Shown: positions 45,456-56,758 of the stretch, one piece after another | Layout of the letters: each line of letters opens with the position of its first letter | How positions within the stretch are numbered: position 1 is the stretch's first letter | Origin: Vibrio sp. MedPE-SWchi | GTDB taxonomy: Bacteria; Pseudomonadota; Gammaproteobacteria; Enterobacterales; Vibrionaceae | Length of the DNA: 64,000 nt | Assembly: GCA_001874155.1 (NCBI GenBank) | Contig: MPDB01000006.1 | Coordinates: 62,001 to 126,000 of the forward strand | Direction: 5' to 3' | The notes under the pieces: generated by a model | The model's input: the letters and a program-made list of their open reading frames with translations, nothing else | What the model was told of the DNA's origin: nothing | Databases searched by the model: none | Translations under genes and position numbers: made by a program

Positions 45456-46088
45456 TATATTTCCTTTTATTTATGACATTAATTAACCCAAGTTCGACCA
45501 TAGACCGTGAAGTTATAGTTCTCCGTAACTTGTGAACGCCATGTTAGCGAGGGTTTCAAATATTACAAGCTGCCAAAAATAGATTTAATATCAACAACAT
45601 CTCTCTACATTATTAATATATATGGTTATTTATTATGTTTTTCATTACCTTAATGCCATATTGTTTCAAAATGAAAATATGTGACCGCTTCCACAAATAA
45701 TAAAATACTATAAAAACAAATAGATAAAGAAAACAAATGAACACCACAATTACATCTATATAATTGATTAATCATAAGAGACAAGTGCAATAGAAGAGCG
45801 AATAAATAGCCACAATTCATTGAGATATAGAATACATGGAGACTTAGTAATCGTATTCACAGGGTATTTAATAAAAGAAAAATAAGAAGAAAGTGATTAT
45901 CGATTTAACTTAAAATAGGAAAGGGATGTGAATTAAATATAAACCAATAAAGCATGAATAATTTATATCCGATAGAGAGAATTAATACACCATGAGTATA
46001 TTTTATGTTCATGAAAAATATAAATTAATGTCTATAGTGAGTGATTATGAATAAAGAAAAAAGACATCAATAAATAACCTGTGCGATA
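45456..46088. other. AT-rich intergenic region upstream of the TAXI/TRAP operon
   Basis: This 633-nt stretch between the TAXI gene and yacL has no convincing ORF on either strand. It is visibly much richer in A and T than its neighbours. It holds the Crp-like site at 45680-45695 and a small palindrome, TGATTAATCA, at 45765-45774. The remainder shows only short AT tracts and very short ORFs without ribosome-binding sites. Confidence 0.6.
45680..45695 (-). promoter_or_regulatory. Crp-like site upstream of the TAXI/TRAP operon
   Basis: TGTGA-CCGCTT-CCACA matches the Crp core TGTGA-N6-TCACA with one mismatch and has AT-rich flanks (AAATA and AATAA). It suggests cAMP-Crp control of the TRAP transporter. 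The operon's promoter itself was not identified. Confidence 0.5.
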
Positions 46089-46460
46089 TTATCGATAGCC
46101 TAGAAAGTCACACCATTGCTCAATTAGCATCTCAAAGTCATCGATTCCGCAGCTGGCGGTACTCTCACTGATGTAATATTGGAACTCACTCTCTTCCTCT
46201 AGCGTGTCACCATGGCTCAACACATTCTCAGAGACTGTGACTTCATCTGCACAGATCATCAATGAAATCTCGTGCCCTAGCAACGTATGTTCAGCAGATG
46301 GAGAAACCTTCGCCTGATGAATCAGTTGTTCCACGTTAGCAATGCTTTCTCGTGACTTACCAATCTCATCTTGTAGCCAACGTCCGACAATCTCATGCCC
46401 CATACTGCACTTAACGTAGTACTCGCCCATTAGGGTATTACGGGTGAATTCAAATTCCAT
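46089..46460 (-). CDS. yacL: UPF0231 family protein YacL
   Basis: A 123-residue acidic cytoplasmic protein. The start MEFEFTRNTLMGEYYVKCSMGHE and the end IEQWCDFLGYR match the UPF0231/YacL family, whose function is not established. In E. coli yacL also lies beside acnB, which supports the call. I begin at the ATG at 46460 with GGAA upstream; the track ORF begins at a TTG four codons earlier. It lies downstream of acnB on the same strand, but a strong terminator separates them, so it probably has its own promoter. Confidence 0.88.
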   Translation of the reverse strand: MEFEFTRNTLMGEYYVKCSMGHEIVGRWLQDEIGKSRESIANVEQLIHQAKVSPSAEHTLLGHEISLMICADEVTVSENVLSHGDTLEEESEFQYYISESTASCGIDDFEMLIEQWCDFLGYR

Positions 46461-46581
46461 GAGAGATTCCAATAGTGCACGAGAGAAGATGGCGCAGAGT
46501 ATATAGCGAGAAGAAAAAACTCTCTAGGGCTGTTTCTACCCAAATTGAGAAAGTAATCCAACGTTATTCAGTTGCAGAAAC

Positions 46582-46613
46582 AAAAAAGCACTTACGATCA
46601 TCGTAAGTGCTTT
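46582..46613 (-). terminator. acnB terminator
   Basis: A 14-bp near-perfect stem, AAAGCACTTACGAT/ATCGTAAGTGCTTT, has six T at its 3' side on the minus strand. It lies 26 nt after the acnB stop. Confidence 0.92.
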
Positions 46614-46638
46614 AAACTGTTACTTAGCCAATGTCTGC

Positions 46639-49227
46639 TTAAGCAGGCTCTTGGAAGATAACTGTGTCTGCTTTTTCCGTGTACTGACCCATTTTATGGA
46701 AGTTCAGGTAACGGTATGTATCCGCAGCCGAAGCATTAATCTTCTCAGCGTACTCTAAGTACTCTTCTTTCGTTGGGATGCGACCTAGAATCGCGCCAAC
46801 AGCAGAAAGCTCAGCAGAAGCCAGATAAACGTTCGCGCCATTACCTAAGCGGTTCGGGAAGTTACGCGTTGACGTAGACATAACCGTCGAAGCATCAGCA
46901 ACACGAGCTTGGTTACCCATACATAGTGAACAACCAGGAGTTTCGATACGAACCCCAGCACGACCGAAGATGCCGTAATAGCCCTCTTCTGTCAGTTGGT
47001 CTTTATCCATCTTCGTTGGCGGAGCCACCCATAGGCGAGTATTTAGCGAGCCGTTAAACTCTTCTAGCATCTTACCTGCAGCACGGAAGTGACCGATGTT
47101 GGTCATACAAGAACCGATGAACACTTCTTGAATCTCAGTGCCTTGAACGTCAGAAAGAAGACGAGCATCATCTGGATCGTTTGGTGCACATAAGATTGGT
47201 TGATCGATGTCAGCAAGATCAATCTCGATAACGTGCGCGTATTCCGCATCTGAATCAGCAGATAGCAACTCAGGGTTCGCTAACCACTCTTCCATTGCTG
47301 TGATACGGCGCTCAATCGTACGAACATCACCGTAACCTTCAGCAATCATCCACTTAAGCATCACGATATTCGAGTTCAGGTACTCATCGATAGACTCTTG
47401 AGATAGCTTAACCGTACAACCTGCAGCAGAACGCTCAGCAGATGCGTCAGAAAGCTCAAATGCTTGCTCAACAGATAGGTGCTCAACACCTTCAATTTCT
47501 AGTACACGACCAGAGAATTCGTTGATCTTACCGGCTTTCTCTACCGTTAGTAGACCTTGCTTGATACCGTACAGAGGAATGGCATGTACTAGGTCACGTA
47601 GCGTGATACCCGGCTGCATTTCACCTTTAAAGCGAACCAAGATAGATTCAGGCATATCAAGAGGCATAACCCCTGTTGCTGCAGCAAATGCGACTAACCC
47701 TGAACCCGCAGGGAATGAAATACCGAGAGGGAAACGAGTATGCGAGTCACCACCTGTACCTACAGTATCAGGAAGAAGCATACGGTTTAGCCATGAGTGA
47801 ATAACGCCATCACCCGGACGAAGTGAAACACCCGCACGGTTCATGATGAAATCAGGTAGCGTATGGTGAGTGTTTACATCGACTGGTTTAGGGTATGCAG
47901 ATGTGTGACAGAAAGACTGCATGACAAGGTCTGCTGAGAAACCAAGACACGCCAGATCTTTAAGCTCATCACGAGTCATAGGACCGGTTGTATCTTGAGA
48001 ACCGACTGTCGTCATTTTAGGTTCACAGTACTGACCAGCACGCACACCTTCAACACCACATGCTTTACCCACCATCTTCTGAGCTAGCGTGTAGCCTTTA
48101 TCAGATGCAGATGGGTCGATTGGTTTAGCAAACAGATCGGTTTCTTCTAGACCTAGAGCGTCACGAGCACGACCCGTTAGACCACGACCGATGATCAGTG
48201 GAATACGGCCACCAGCACGCACTTCATCAAGAAGGACTTTGCTTAGCTCAAAGTTTGAAATCACAGAACCGTTCTTGTGAACAACACCTTCGTACGGGTA
48301 GATATCAATGATATCGCCCATGTTCATCTCTTGTACGTTCAATTCAATAGGTAGAGCGCCTGAATCTTCCATTGTGTTGTAGAAGATTGGTGCAATTTTA
48401 CCACCAAGACAAACACCGCCAGTACGCTTGTTTGGTACGAATGGGATATCTTCACCCATGAACCAAAGTACTGAGTTTGTTGCCGATTTACGTGAAGAAC
48501 CTGTACCAACAACATCACCAACGTACGCTAGTGGAATGCCATCTTTTTGCATGTCTTCAATTTGATTGATTGGACCAACGCTACCCTGTTCATCAGGAGT
48601 AATGCCGTCACGTTCCATCTTTAGCATCGCTTTTGCGTGTACTGGGATATCTGGACGTGACCATGCGTCAGGTGCTGGTGATAGGTCATCGGTGTTTGTT
48701 TCACCAGTAACCTTGAATACTTTAACCGTGATTTTTTCAGCGACTTTATTTTTAGATGTGAACCAGTCAGCGTCCGCCCAAGATTGAAGGACCTGCTGCG
48801 CAGACTTGTTGCCTGCTTTTGCTTTCTCTTCAACATCGTAGAAAGCATCGAACATCAATAGAGTATGAGACAGTGCTTTCACTGCAATAGGGGCAAGCTC
48901 AGCATCGTCGAGTAGAGAGACGAGCGATTCGATGTTGTAGCCACCTTGCATGGTGCCAAGTAGCTCTGCAGCTTTCGCTTTGCTAACAAGTGGAGATTCT
49001 ACTTCACCTTTCGTGATTGCAGTTAAGAAACCCGCTTTCACATAAGCAGCTTCATCTACACCTGGTGGAATACGGTTCTCTAAAAGGTCAAGAATAACAG
49101 CATCTTCACCTTGAGGTGGGTTCTTCAAAAGTTCAACTAGACCAGCGACTTGTTCAGCGTCTAACGGTCTTGGAACAACTCCTTCAGCAGCACGCTCTTC
49201 GACGTGTTTACGGTAGGCTTCAAGCAC
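46639..49227 (-). CDS. acnB: Aconitate hydratase B
   Basis: An 862-residue bifunctional TCA-cycle enzyme that turns citrate into isocitrate, and in many bacteria also 2-methylaconitate in the methylcitrate route. The AcnB layout is clear: N-terminal HEAT-like domain (about 1-160), swivel domain (to about 370), then the Fe-S core. The cluster cysteines are seen in [11 protein letters not shown]-type context and in [14 protein letters not shown]. The start codon is GTG with AGAGGAAAAAGTC upstream, and [17 protein letters not shown] matches the E. coli start closely. Apo-AcnB is also known to bind mRNA in other bacteria. Transcribed alone between two terminator-bounded neighbours. Confidence 0.97.
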   Translation of the reverse strand: MLEAYRKHVEERAAEGVVPRPLDAEQVAGLVELLKNPPQGEDAVILDLLENRIPPGVDEAAYVKAGFLTAITKGEVESPLVSKAKAAELLGTMQGGYNIESLVSLLDDAELAPIAVKALSHTLLMFDAFYDVEEKAKAGNKSAQQVLQSWADADWFTSKNKVAEKITVKVFKVTGETNTDDLSPAPDAWSRPDIPVHAKAMLKMERDGITPDEQGSVGPINQIEDMQKDGIPLAYVGDVVGTGSSRKSATNSVLWFMGEDIPFVPNKRTGGVCLGGKIAPIFYNTMEDSGALPIELNVQEMNMGDIIDIYPYEGVVHKNGSVISNFELSKVLLDEVRAGGRIPLIIGRGLTGRARDALGLEETDLFAKPIDPSASDKGYTLAQKMVGKACGVEGVRAGQYCEPKMTTVGSQDTTGPMTRDELKDLACLGFSADLVMQSFCHTSAYPKPVDVNTHHTLPDFIMNRAGVSLRPGDGVIHSWLNRMLLPDTVGTGGDSHTRFPLGISFPAGSGLVAFAAATGVMPLDMPESILVRFKGEMQPGITLRDLVHAIPLYGIKQGLLTVEKAGKINEFSGRVLEIEGVEHLSVEQAFELSDASAERSAAGCTVKLSQESIDEYLNSNIVMLKWMIAEGYGDVRTIERRITAMEEWLANPELLSADSDAEYAHVIEIDLADIDQPILCAPNDPDDARLLSDVQGTEIQEVFIGSCMTNIGHFRAAGKMLEEFNGSLNTRLWVAPPTKMDKDQLTEEGYYGIFGRAGVRIETPGCSLCMGNQARVADASTVMSTSTRNFPNRLGNGANVYLASAELSAVGAILGRIPTKEEYLEYAEKINASAADTYRYLNFHKMGQYTEKADTVIFQEPA

Positions 49228-49468
49228 GACTTTTTCCTCTCATTGCGGTTCACCCATAGTCTACAGACCTGGATAGAACATCCTTGGAAACTTGGCTCTC
49301 CATTGCCATAGAAGTCATACAATTGAATTGATGAGCAGCGCCAGAGAGGCCAAACTGTGGGACGCAGGATAGCAAATTTAACCTAAAATTAAAATCTTAT
49401 CATTTTGACCAACATAGCAACTTAAGACTAAAGTTGGATGATTTTTCGAAATTAACTTGGGCAATTTA

Positions 49469-51775
49469 CTACTTAAATGTCGTCCCAATGATTAAATATA
49501 CAGAATTAAATTGCTGCTCCGTAAACCCATAGCCGAACATAATAGGTCCAATTGGCGAGTTCACCCCGACAAAGACGGAAGCGGCTTGATATAACGGTGC
49601 ATCTTGAATATTGATATTAGGATCGGACCAAACACCGCCATATTCTATCGAGCTGCCGAGGTAAAAGGGTGAGCTAAACAAGCCAAAATCATTATCAAAC
49701 CAACGGTAACGATACACTAAGCTGGTAAACGCGATATTTTGCCCAATCAAGCTATCTCTCGGGATCCCTGATAGCTTAAGGAATCCACCGATCTCTTTTG
49801 GATCAATCGGCATTGACGCATTCTCAGTTTGCGATAAGCCCAAATCCATGTTTGCCACTAAAGTATGACGGTCGTAGGTATACGCGCCAATGAATTTGGC
49901 ACTGATCTCATCAACAATATCGGTAGATTGGCTGACGGCCGCATCCAAGCAGCGAGCCTCTCCATTAATATCGTCTTGCGATACGAGGTACTCCAGATCA
50001 AGATAAAGCCCAGATCTAGGAAAACTAAAATCATCGAGTGTGTCATAGCGGTAGCCTACAAAGGCCCCTTGGCGAGTAAAATCGAGATCACCACATGACG
50101 GAAGCGTTGATAGCTCCGCATAACCTTGGATATAACGTAAGCCAAGATTGAACTCTGTCCACAAAGTCTCTTGATAGCCAAGAACCCACTCCCCTTTCCA
50201 CTCTCTATACGTAACGGGTAGATAGTTTTTTGTGGCTTCTAAACTCGTATCATCAAAGCCACTACTTGGCATGTTTCGTTTGTCGTTACTGTAACTCGCG
50301 CCTAGAGTAGTAAACAGCTTCTGGCTCGATAGAAACGGGGAATACAACTCCGCTTCCACCAACTTATCGGTGCCCATTTCAAGGTTTAATAACAACTCCG
50401 CGCCGCCGGAACTCAGATCAGTAAAATTACTTGATATGCCGAGTGAGTACTGACTATCGGTTGTAAAGTCATCCTCAAGGAAAAAGCGGAAGTTAACGTA
50501 GTTTGGCCCCCACGCTTTCTCATTAACGTTAACAACGACTAGATTGTTCCCATCTTCGTCTTTGTCATATTGATAGGTAATCAACTCAAAGCGGTCTAGT
50601 GCGTACAAGTCTTGAATACTTTGTTCAAGTTCTTCGGTCGTAATACGGCGACCTTCTTCTATTCCCAATCGAGTACGTAATAGGTCTTCACTGTAGTGGG
50701 TATTGTTGTTGATGACGACACGATCTACGCTGACTTCATCCCCGTACACCAGCTTTTTCCGCGCATTCTGCTTTTTATCAATGTATTTCTGATAATCGCT
50801 GGATGAGAGTGACAGTCGAGAAAGTCGAAGCGAGTTCGCCATCGCTTCTTCATAGCCTTCTTGAAATGCGCCGGGCATTTTCGCAAACTCTGTCGTTTGC
50901 ATGTCGCCAACATCGGGCTGAAGGAAGAAGTCTTTGTCCGTCAGAGTTTCCTGTTGCAACACGGTACTGCGTCGCACTAGGTAATTCGAAAGCTGATCAG
51001 CCACGGTTAAGAAAGAGCTAAACTCATCCTCGCCTTTATAGTCGCTGCTGATGTCAATCGCGATAATAATGTCGGCGCCCAAGTCTCGCGCCACATCCAC
51101 GGGCATATTATTGGTGACACCACCATCAACCAAGAGTTTTCCATCGATCTCATACGGTGGAAGCACACCTGGAACCGACATACTCGCCATCATGGCATCA
51201 ACAAGGTAGCCCTTATCGATAATCACAGGCTCTAAATCAATGATGTCGGTTGCAACAGAGCGGTAAGGAATAACCAAGTTATCAAAGGAATCTATCGCAG
51301 GCAGATTGCCAGAGGTTTCGCGCAGGATACGCAGCATATTCTGCCCCTGAACCACCCCTCTCGGCGCTCGGATCTCTCCCCAACGTAAGCCGAGGTCGGT
51401 TTTTATCTGATACCTATCTTCATACTCTTTATCGCGGATTCGTCTTTCGCTTCGATCAACGCGATCTCGGTAACCGTGGTTCCACTCTGTCGAATAAATC
51501 AGGCTTTCTATCTCTTCCGCGCTCATCCCGGTTGCATATAAACCACCGACATAGGCGCCCATACTGGTGCCTGTTATGTAATCGATAGGGATTCTAAGTT
51601 CTTCAAGCGCTTTAAGTACACCAATATGCGCTGCGCCCTTTGCACCACCACCCGCTAAAACAACCGCGATCTTGGGTCTCTCTGGTAGCTTGTCCGATTC
51701 AGCGGTCAAAGCAGCCAATGCAACTGGGCTGACGAGATAAGTCAGAAAAACTGAAACACTGAAAATTAACCGCAC
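49469..51775 (-). CDS. Patatin-like phospholipase with outer-membrane barrel (PlpD-type, type Vd)
   Basis: A 768-residue exported protein. The signal peptide MRLIFSVSVFLTYLVSPVALA precedes a patatin domain (about 35-235). The oxyanion hole is LAGGGAKGAAHIG, the catalytic Ser is in ITGTSMGAY (GxSxG) and the catalytic Asp in LVDGG. A POTRA-like domain (about 350-425, DRVVINNNTHYSEDLLRTRLG) and a C-terminal BamA/Omp85-like barrel ending in FK follow. This matches PlpD of Pseudomonas, which carries its own lipase across or onto the outer membrane. The Ser-Asp dyad is intact, so activity is expected. It lies 92 nt downstream of mrcB on the same strand. Confidence 0.9.
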   Translation of the reverse strand: MRLIFSVSVFLTYLVSPVALAALTAESDKLPERPKIAVVLAGGGAKGAAHIGVLKALEELRIPIDYITGTSMGAYVGGLYATGMSAEEIESLIYSTEWNHGYRDRVDRSERRIRDKEYEDRYQIKTDLGLRWGEIRAPRGVVQGQNMLRILRETSGNLPAIDSFDNLVIPYRSVATDIIDLEPVIIDKGYLVDAMMASMSVPGVLPPYEIDGKLLVDGGVTNNMPVDVARDLGADIIIAIDISSDYKGEDEFSSFLTVADQLSNYLVRRSTVLQQETLTDKDFFLQPDVGDMQTTEFAKMPGAFQEGYEEAMANSLRLSRLSLSSSDYQKYIDKKQNARKKLVYGDEVSVDRVVINNNTHYSEDLLRTRLGIEEGRRITTEELEQSIQDLYALDRFELITYQYDKDEDGNNLVVVNVNEKAWGPNYVNFRFFLEDDFTTDSQYSLGISSNFTDLSSGGAELLLNLEMGTDKLVEAELYSPFLSSQKLFTTLGASYSNDKRNMPSSGFDDTSLEATKNYLPVTYREWKGEWVLGYQETLWTEFNLGLRYIQGYAELSTLPSCGDLDFTRQGAFVGYRYDTLDDFSFPRSGLYLDLEYLVSQDDINGEARCLDAAVSQSTDIVDEISAKFIGAYTYDRHTLVANMDLGLSQTENASMPIDPKEIGGFLKLSGIPRDSLIGQNIAFTSLVYRYRWFDNDFGLFSSPFYLGSSIEYGGVWSDPNINIQDAPLYQAASVFVGVNSPIGPIMFGYGFTEQQFNSVYLIIGTTFK

Positions 51776-51867
51776 TGCATTAGTCCTTTAATTGCTGTCA
51801 TTCTTGATTGGCCGTACATAGCCTTGATAAATATAGCGTAAACCGCCTTTGATAGTACGTGACTAGG

Positions 51868-54234
51868 CTACCATGTGAATATATTTTTCAGCCAACCTGC
51901 CGGTTTATTCTCACAATTTTGCTTGATTACCCCTTCAGGATCCCACATCGGCAGCTTAAATTTACTGCTGCAATCGATTTCTAAAGGCCCTTGATTGGTT
52001 TTTTCAAAGCCGATTGTGCTGATCTCTCTTGGCCAAGGCAGAACCAAGCGCTCTGGTATTCGATGGGTTAAATACTCAGAATAGACACGCAGCGCACCAC
52101 TTGAGCCGGTTAATTGAGTCGGTTTGTTATCGTCTCGCCCGAGCCAAATGGCGGTCACTTCTCGGCCATCAATCCCAACAAACCAGCTGTCTCTGGTGTC
52201 GTTACTGGTTCCGGTTTTTCCCGCAAGTGCTGCCCATGAAAACTGGCTATGCAAATAACGCCCTGTGCCTTCAACGACCGCCACCTTCATCGCGTAAGTC
52301 GTTAGCCACGCAGCTTGCTGGGGAACCTTTTGTTGAACACGAGGAATCGACTCGTAAAGAACGTGACCTTGTTTGTCCAATACCGAACGCAACGCAGACA
52401 ATCGCGCTTTTTTACCGGAATTAGTCAAGGTTTGGTACATCTGAGCCACCTGAAACGGCGTTAACGTAAATGAACCTAAAAACATTGACGGAACGGGTCT
52501 TATTTCGGAGCGTTCTACGCCAAGGTTCTCTAACGTTTTCATCACATTAGGAATACCAAGTTGCATACCCAATTGAACCGTAGGCACATTCAATGATTTG
52601 GATAGCGCCTCGTACAACGGCACTTCGCCACGGAACTGACGATCGTAATTTCTCGGCGACCAAACGTTCCCTTTGCTTCCTTTTAAGCTGATAGGCTTAT
52701 CCTGTAGCGTGGAAGCAAGGTTATAACGCTCTGGTTGTTCCAACGCCGTCAAATAGATCGCGGGCTTTGCTAATGACCCTATTTGACGACTCGCATTCAA
52801 AGCGCGATTAAAGCCATCGTAGCCCGCTCTTTTTCCTCCAACCATCGCTCTGATCTCACCGCTATGGCGATCGACCGACACAGCAGCACCTTCTAGGGAG
52901 TTCCCCGCACGCTTAGCTAACTCGGGTACTTTCTTGGCGATGGCTCTTTCAAGCTCTTGCTGAGACACAGGGTCGAGCGAAGTAAACACGCGCAATCCAA
53001 TCTCAGATTGAAAGGCGTCACCAACCTTTTCTCGTAACTCAATGCTTACCTGTTGAAAGTACGCTGGCTGCCTGCTTGCGATTCTCGGATTGTCTTGAAT
53101 ATCAAGTGGGCGACTAGCCGCTTGGTCATATTGACGCGCCGTTAAAATGTCCTGTTGCATCATCATTCGAAGCACAAGATCTCGTCGAGCTTTGGCGCGT
53201 TCAGGGTGACGAACTGGGTTGTAATAAGAAGGGCCTTTGACCATTCCAACCAGTAAGGCTAATTGATCAATTCTAAGTTCATCAATCGGTTGTCCAAAGT
53301 AGAGGCGAGACGCCAAACCAAAGCCGTGGATCGCTTCACCACCGCTTTGTCCTAAATAGACTTCATTCAGGTAAGCCTCTAAGATTCGATCCTTGCTGTA
53401 GCGGTGATCAATGATGACCGCAATGTAGGCCTCGCGAATCTTACGCCACAGGGTACGATCGCTCGATAGAAACAGATTTTTAGCCAGCTGCTGCGTCAAA
53501 GTACTGCCGCCTTGAACAGTGCGTCCAGCTTTCAAATTGACAAGCGCCGCTCGGACAATCGCAAGTGGTGAAACACCATCATGCTGATAGAAGTTACGAT
53601 CTTCCGTGACAAGAAGTGCGTCCACCATTACCTCAGGGAACTGCTCTCGTCTTAAAAATAACCTCTGCTCATTAGTGTTCTTCTCGAGCATTCCCAGCAT
53701 TTTAGGGTCAATACGTAGATAGCCAAGATTACCGCTTTGTTCCAATGATTGAATTCGATTCACACCACTGGAATCAAAATGGATCATCACATGACGAGAA
53801 GGCTCCGAACCATCGGAAAACTCAAACGGGCGACGAATCACCTCGATCTTATCAGAAGAAGACGAGTACTCACCTGGATAACGAGGCTGACGCACTTTAC
53901 GATAATTGAGCACATCGAGCTCATTGCTCAATTGTTCAAGCGTGGTTGATGAACCCGGTTCCAAGTGCAAAATTCGGGCATACACCACCGTTGGCAAACT
54001 GAACAGTTGTCCCTCGAACTTCTGTTTCACCACGCTGTCCAGGTAAACACCAACAAAAATAAGGACAGCGATCCCTGCAAGCCCAAGCTTCCAAGTGACT
54101 CCCCAGAGAACACCTACCCATGTTCGTTGAGTTTTAGTTTTTCGCTTAGCGGGTGCTTTTCTTTTGGTACTTTTTCTAGGCACTGCTTTTTTCTTGGTGC
54201 TCGCCTTTTTCGTCGGCGTTTTCTTTTCAGTCAT
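51868..54234 (-). CDS. mrcB: Penicillin-binding protein 1B
   Basis: A 788-residue bifunctional peptidoglycan synthase. A Lys/Arg/Thr-rich cytoplasmic tail (residues 1-38) precedes one membrane helix (about 42-68). A UB2H-like domain (about 75-175), which binds the LpoB activator, follows. The GT51 glycosyltransferase domain has catalytic Glu in TEDRNFYQHDG and GGSTLTQQLAKN. The transpeptidase domain has SxxK in GSLAKPA, SxN in SKSLNVPTVQ and KTG in AGKTGTSND. Its ATG overlaps the stop of hrpB (ATGA), the same arrangement as hrpB-mrcB in other gammaproteobacteria. Assignment is firm. Confidence 0.96.
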   Translation of the reverse strand: MTEKKTPTKKASTKKKAVPRKSTKRKAPAKRKTKTQRTWVGVLWGVTWKLGLAGIAVLIFVGVYLDSVVKQKFEGQLFSLPTVVYARILHLEPGSSTTLEQLSNELDVLNYRKVRQPRYPGEYSSSSDKIEVIRRPFEFSDGSEPSRHVMIHFDSSGVNRIQSLEQSGNLGYLRIDPKMLGMLEKNTNEQRLFLRREQFPEVMVDALLVTEDRNFYQHDGVSPLAIVRAALVNLKAGRTVQGGSTLTQQLAKNLFLSSDRTLWRKIREAYIAVIIDHRYSKDRILEAYLNEVYLGQSGGEAIHGFGLASRLYFGQPIDELRIDQLALLVGMVKGPSYYNPVRHPERAKARRDLVLRMMMQQDILTARQYDQAASRPLDIQDNPRIASRQPAYFQQVSIELREKVGDAFQSEIGLRVFTSLDPVSQQELERAIAKKVPELAKRAGNSLEGAAVSVDRHSGEIRAMVGGKRAGYDGFNRALNASRQIGSLAKPAIYLTALEQPERYNLASTLQDKPISLKGSKGNVWSPRNYDRQFRGEVPLYEALSKSLNVPTVQLGMQLGIPNVMKTLENLGVERSEIRPVPSMFLGSFTLTPFQVAQMYQTLTNSGKKARLSALRSVLDKQGHVLYESIPRVQQKVPQQAAWLTTYAMKVAVVEGTGRYLHSQFSWAALAGKTGTSNDTRDSWFVGIDGREVTAIWLGRDDNKPTQLTGSSGALRVYSEYLTHRIPERLVLPWPREISTIGFEKTNQGPLEIDCSSKFKLPMWDPEGVIKQNCENKPAGWLKNIFTW

Positions 54235-56738
54235 CGGTTAAATTGCCGTTTCGTTTTACTGGTCGCCACGTGCGTGGCTGGGTCATCAGGCCAAACATGC
54301 TTGGGGTATCGTCCTTTCATCTCTTTTTGAACGTCTTTATACGATCCTGCCCAAAAAGAGGCTAAATCTTGTGTCACCTGAAGAGGTCGCTGAGCTGGGG
54401 AGAGTAACTCCAACACGATCTTCTTTTTCCCTAGTGCGATAACAGGGGATTCTTTTTCACCAAAGATCTCTTGCATGCGCACAGAAAGTACTGGTTCTCG
54501 GTCAACTTCGTAGCGGATTCGCTTCTTCGTACCCGTAGGGAGCGTGTGCGAAACAGGCAACCATTGGTCGATTTCCTGATTCAATGGCCAGCCCAAATAC
54601 GCAGAAAGAACTTGGACAAGGTCGATATTCTTCAGCCCTTTCAGTGAGGTCACGCCTGACATGTAAGGCGCTAACCACGTGTCGAGATCGCTCAGTAAGC
54701 TTTCCTCATCAACCAATGGCCACGGTTTGTCGGGTAGCCAGTCGGCGCCACAGCGAATTCTTGTCAGCAACTCACTGGCAGATTGACTCCAGTTTAATAC
54801 CGATAAGCCTTTCCGATTTACATAATTAAGTAAGGCATCGGTCATTTTTTGTTTATCAAGCGTTGGAAGCTCTTTACGTTTAATGACTAAACAACCCAAT
54901 TTCAATTGAGATTCCGCTATCAATCGGCCCCTGCTCTCACTCCACTCTACACAATCTTGCTGAGAGAATAGCGATGGAAAGCGCTGCTGTAATGCGTCAA
55001 CATCAAGATTGGCGGCAAGGTAAACTCGGCTGATGTTTTGATGGCCTCTCATTAAGTCAATCGCAACCAAATACTCACTATCCGATAGGCTATGAGACAC
55101 ATCAACCTCAACGCCATGTCCATTAGAAAGTACAAACTTTCCGCTTCCGGCAGCACGAGACTGAGCGATTCGGTCAGGAAAAGCTAAACAAAGCACTATC
55201 GCAACATTTTGCTCTTGCACAAGACTTAGGGTAAAAGACTGACCACACTTACTCGCTAACTGTTCAGCTCGCTTTAGGATTGCTTTCGATTTTTGATGAG
55301 AGCCTTGCTTCAGGCGATAAAGGCTATCTTGTAGGTCTAAGGTGTTACGCTCAGGCTCTTCAACCAATGCCGCGACAATCACAGCGGTTTGGAACATGGC
55401 ACTGTCCGATTGCAGTGTCTGAGCAAGCATACTCGCAATGCGAGGATCGAGCCCGAATTGATGCGCTTGCTTGCCAATTGAGGTCAACTGATACTGGTTA
55501 TTCATCAATCCCAGCGATATCAGTAGTTGCCTGGCCTGTTTAAGTGCAACAGGTGGTGGTACATCAAGCCACTTTAGTTCACTCGCCTCTGCCGTTCCCC
55601 ATTGTGCCAGCTCCATGGCCAATGAACATAAATCAGAATTCAGTATTTCGGCGCTAGGAACGCTGGGTTGCTGTTTCAATTTATCTTCACTATACAGCCT
55701 CACACAGATGCCTGGCTCTAATCGCCCTGCACGCCCAGCCCTTTGTTCCGCTGAGGATTGCGCGATTCTTACTTGCTCTAACTTAGTGATACCGGTTTTA
55801 AGGTCAAACTTCGCGATTCGCTCTAGGCCAGCATCCAACACTAAGCGGATTCCCTCTATGGTTAATGAGGTCTCTGCGATGTTAGTCGCTAACACAACCT
55901 TCCGTTGTCCATTGGGTAACGGCGCTATCGCTCTTTGTTGCTGTGCAAACGTCAGTTGCCCATAGAGTGGAAAGACTTCGATATCCTTTGCTAGATCCGT
56001 CAACTTCTCTTCAACGTGTTTTATCGCCCCAACACCGGGAAGGAATACCAACAGGGAGCCTGCCTCATTGGCCATTAGGTGGTGAATCTGCTTTACCACA
56101 CTTGGGACAAGATAATCGTTGGGTTTAAAATCTTGATAGCGATATTCAACAGGGTAACTCCGCCCTTGAGACTCGACGTATTTGGCTTCTGGAAGCAACG
56201 ACGTCAACGCCTGCTGATCCAACGTTGCAGACATCACCACAATATGAAGATCTTCTCGCAACGCTTCTTGGATTTCTAGGCTTAGCGCCAATGATGTATC
56301 GGCATGAATACTACGCTCATGAAACTCATCAAAGATCAGCAGTTCAACCCCTGTCAATTCAGGATCAGACTGCAGCATCCTCGTCATAATGCCTTCCGTC
56401 ACGATTTCAAGTTGAGTATTTCGGCCAACGCGCGTTTCGCCTCGAATTCGATACCCAATACGATCACCCACTTTTTCACCCAGCTGGGCCGCAAGAAAGC
56501 CCGCTATGTTTCTCGCCGCTAAACGTCGAGGTTCAAGCATGATGATCTTGCCAGAGAATGTATTTGAGAGAACCAATTGCAAAGGAAAAAAAGTGGATTT
56601 ACCCGCACCAGGGGCAGCTTTAAGAATCAATTGGTTGTGTGTTTTAACGCCAGCAAGAAGTTCGGGCATCACACTTTCTATGGGTAACGGATTCGATGAA
56701 GACAATGGAGACGCCTTATGGTGTAATGTGGCCACCAT
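54231..56738 (-). CDS. hrpB: ATP-dependent helicase HrpB
   Basis: An 835-residue DExH helicase. Walker A is [11 protein letters not shown], motif II is IFDEFHERS (DEFH, the usual HrpB variant), motif III is MSATL, and motif VI is [12 protein letters not shown]. Helicase-associated and HrpB C-terminal domains follow; the end [11 protein letters not shown] is characteristic. The biological role is poorly defined. The ATG at 56738 lacks a good ribosome-binding site, and a start slightly downstream is possible, though homology to E. coli HrpB extends upstream of MPELL. It is divergent from sfsA with only 20 nt between start codons and overlaps mrcB by 4 nt. Confidence 0.93.
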   Translation of the reverse strand: MVATLHHKASPLSSSNPLPIESVMPELLAGVKTHNQLILKAAPGAGKSTFFPLQLVLSNTFSGKIIMLEPRRLAARNIAGFLAAQLGEKVGDRIGYRIRGETRVGRNTQLEIVTEGIMTRMLQSDPELTGVELLIFDEFHERSIHADTSLALSLEIQEALREDLHIVVMSATLDQQALTSLLPEAKYVESQGRSYPVEYRYQDFKPNDYLVPSVVKQIHHLMANEAGSLLVFLPGVGAIKHVEEKLTDLAKDIEVFPLYGQLTFAQQQRAIAPLPNGQRKVVLATNIAETSLTIEGIRLVLDAGLERIAKFDLKTGITKLEQVRIAQSSAEQRAGRAGRLEPGICVRLYSEDKLKQQPSVPSAEILNSDLCSLAMELAQWGTAEASELKWLDVPPPVALKQARQLLISLGLMNNQYQLTSIGKQAHQFGLDPRIASMLAQTLQSDSAMFQTAVIVAALVEEPERNTLDLQDSLYRLKQGSHQKSKAILKRAEQLASKCGQSFTLSLVQEQNVAIVLCLAFPDRIAQSRAAGSGKFVLSNGHGVEVDVSHSLSDSEYLVAIDLMRGHQNISRVYLAANLDVDALQQRFPSLFSQQDCVEWSESRGRLIAESQLKLGCLVIKRKELPTLDKQKMTDALLNYVNRKGLSVLNWSQSASELLTRIRCGADWLPDKPWPLVDEESLLSDLDTWLAPYMSGVTSLKGLKNIDLVQVLSAYLGWPLNQEIDQWLPVSHTLPTGTKKRIRYEVDREPVLSVRMQEIFGEKESPVIALGKKKIVLELLSPAQRPLQVTQDLASFWAGSYKDVQKEMKGRYPKHVWPDDPATHVATSKTKRQFNR

Positions 56739-56758
56739 TGTACATAAAAACAGTAGAA

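Noticed and set aside
49228-49350. 22-codon ORF (MTSMAMESQV...) upstream of acnB as a leader peptide
   Set aside because: No ribosome-binding site before its ATG and no associated hairpin.
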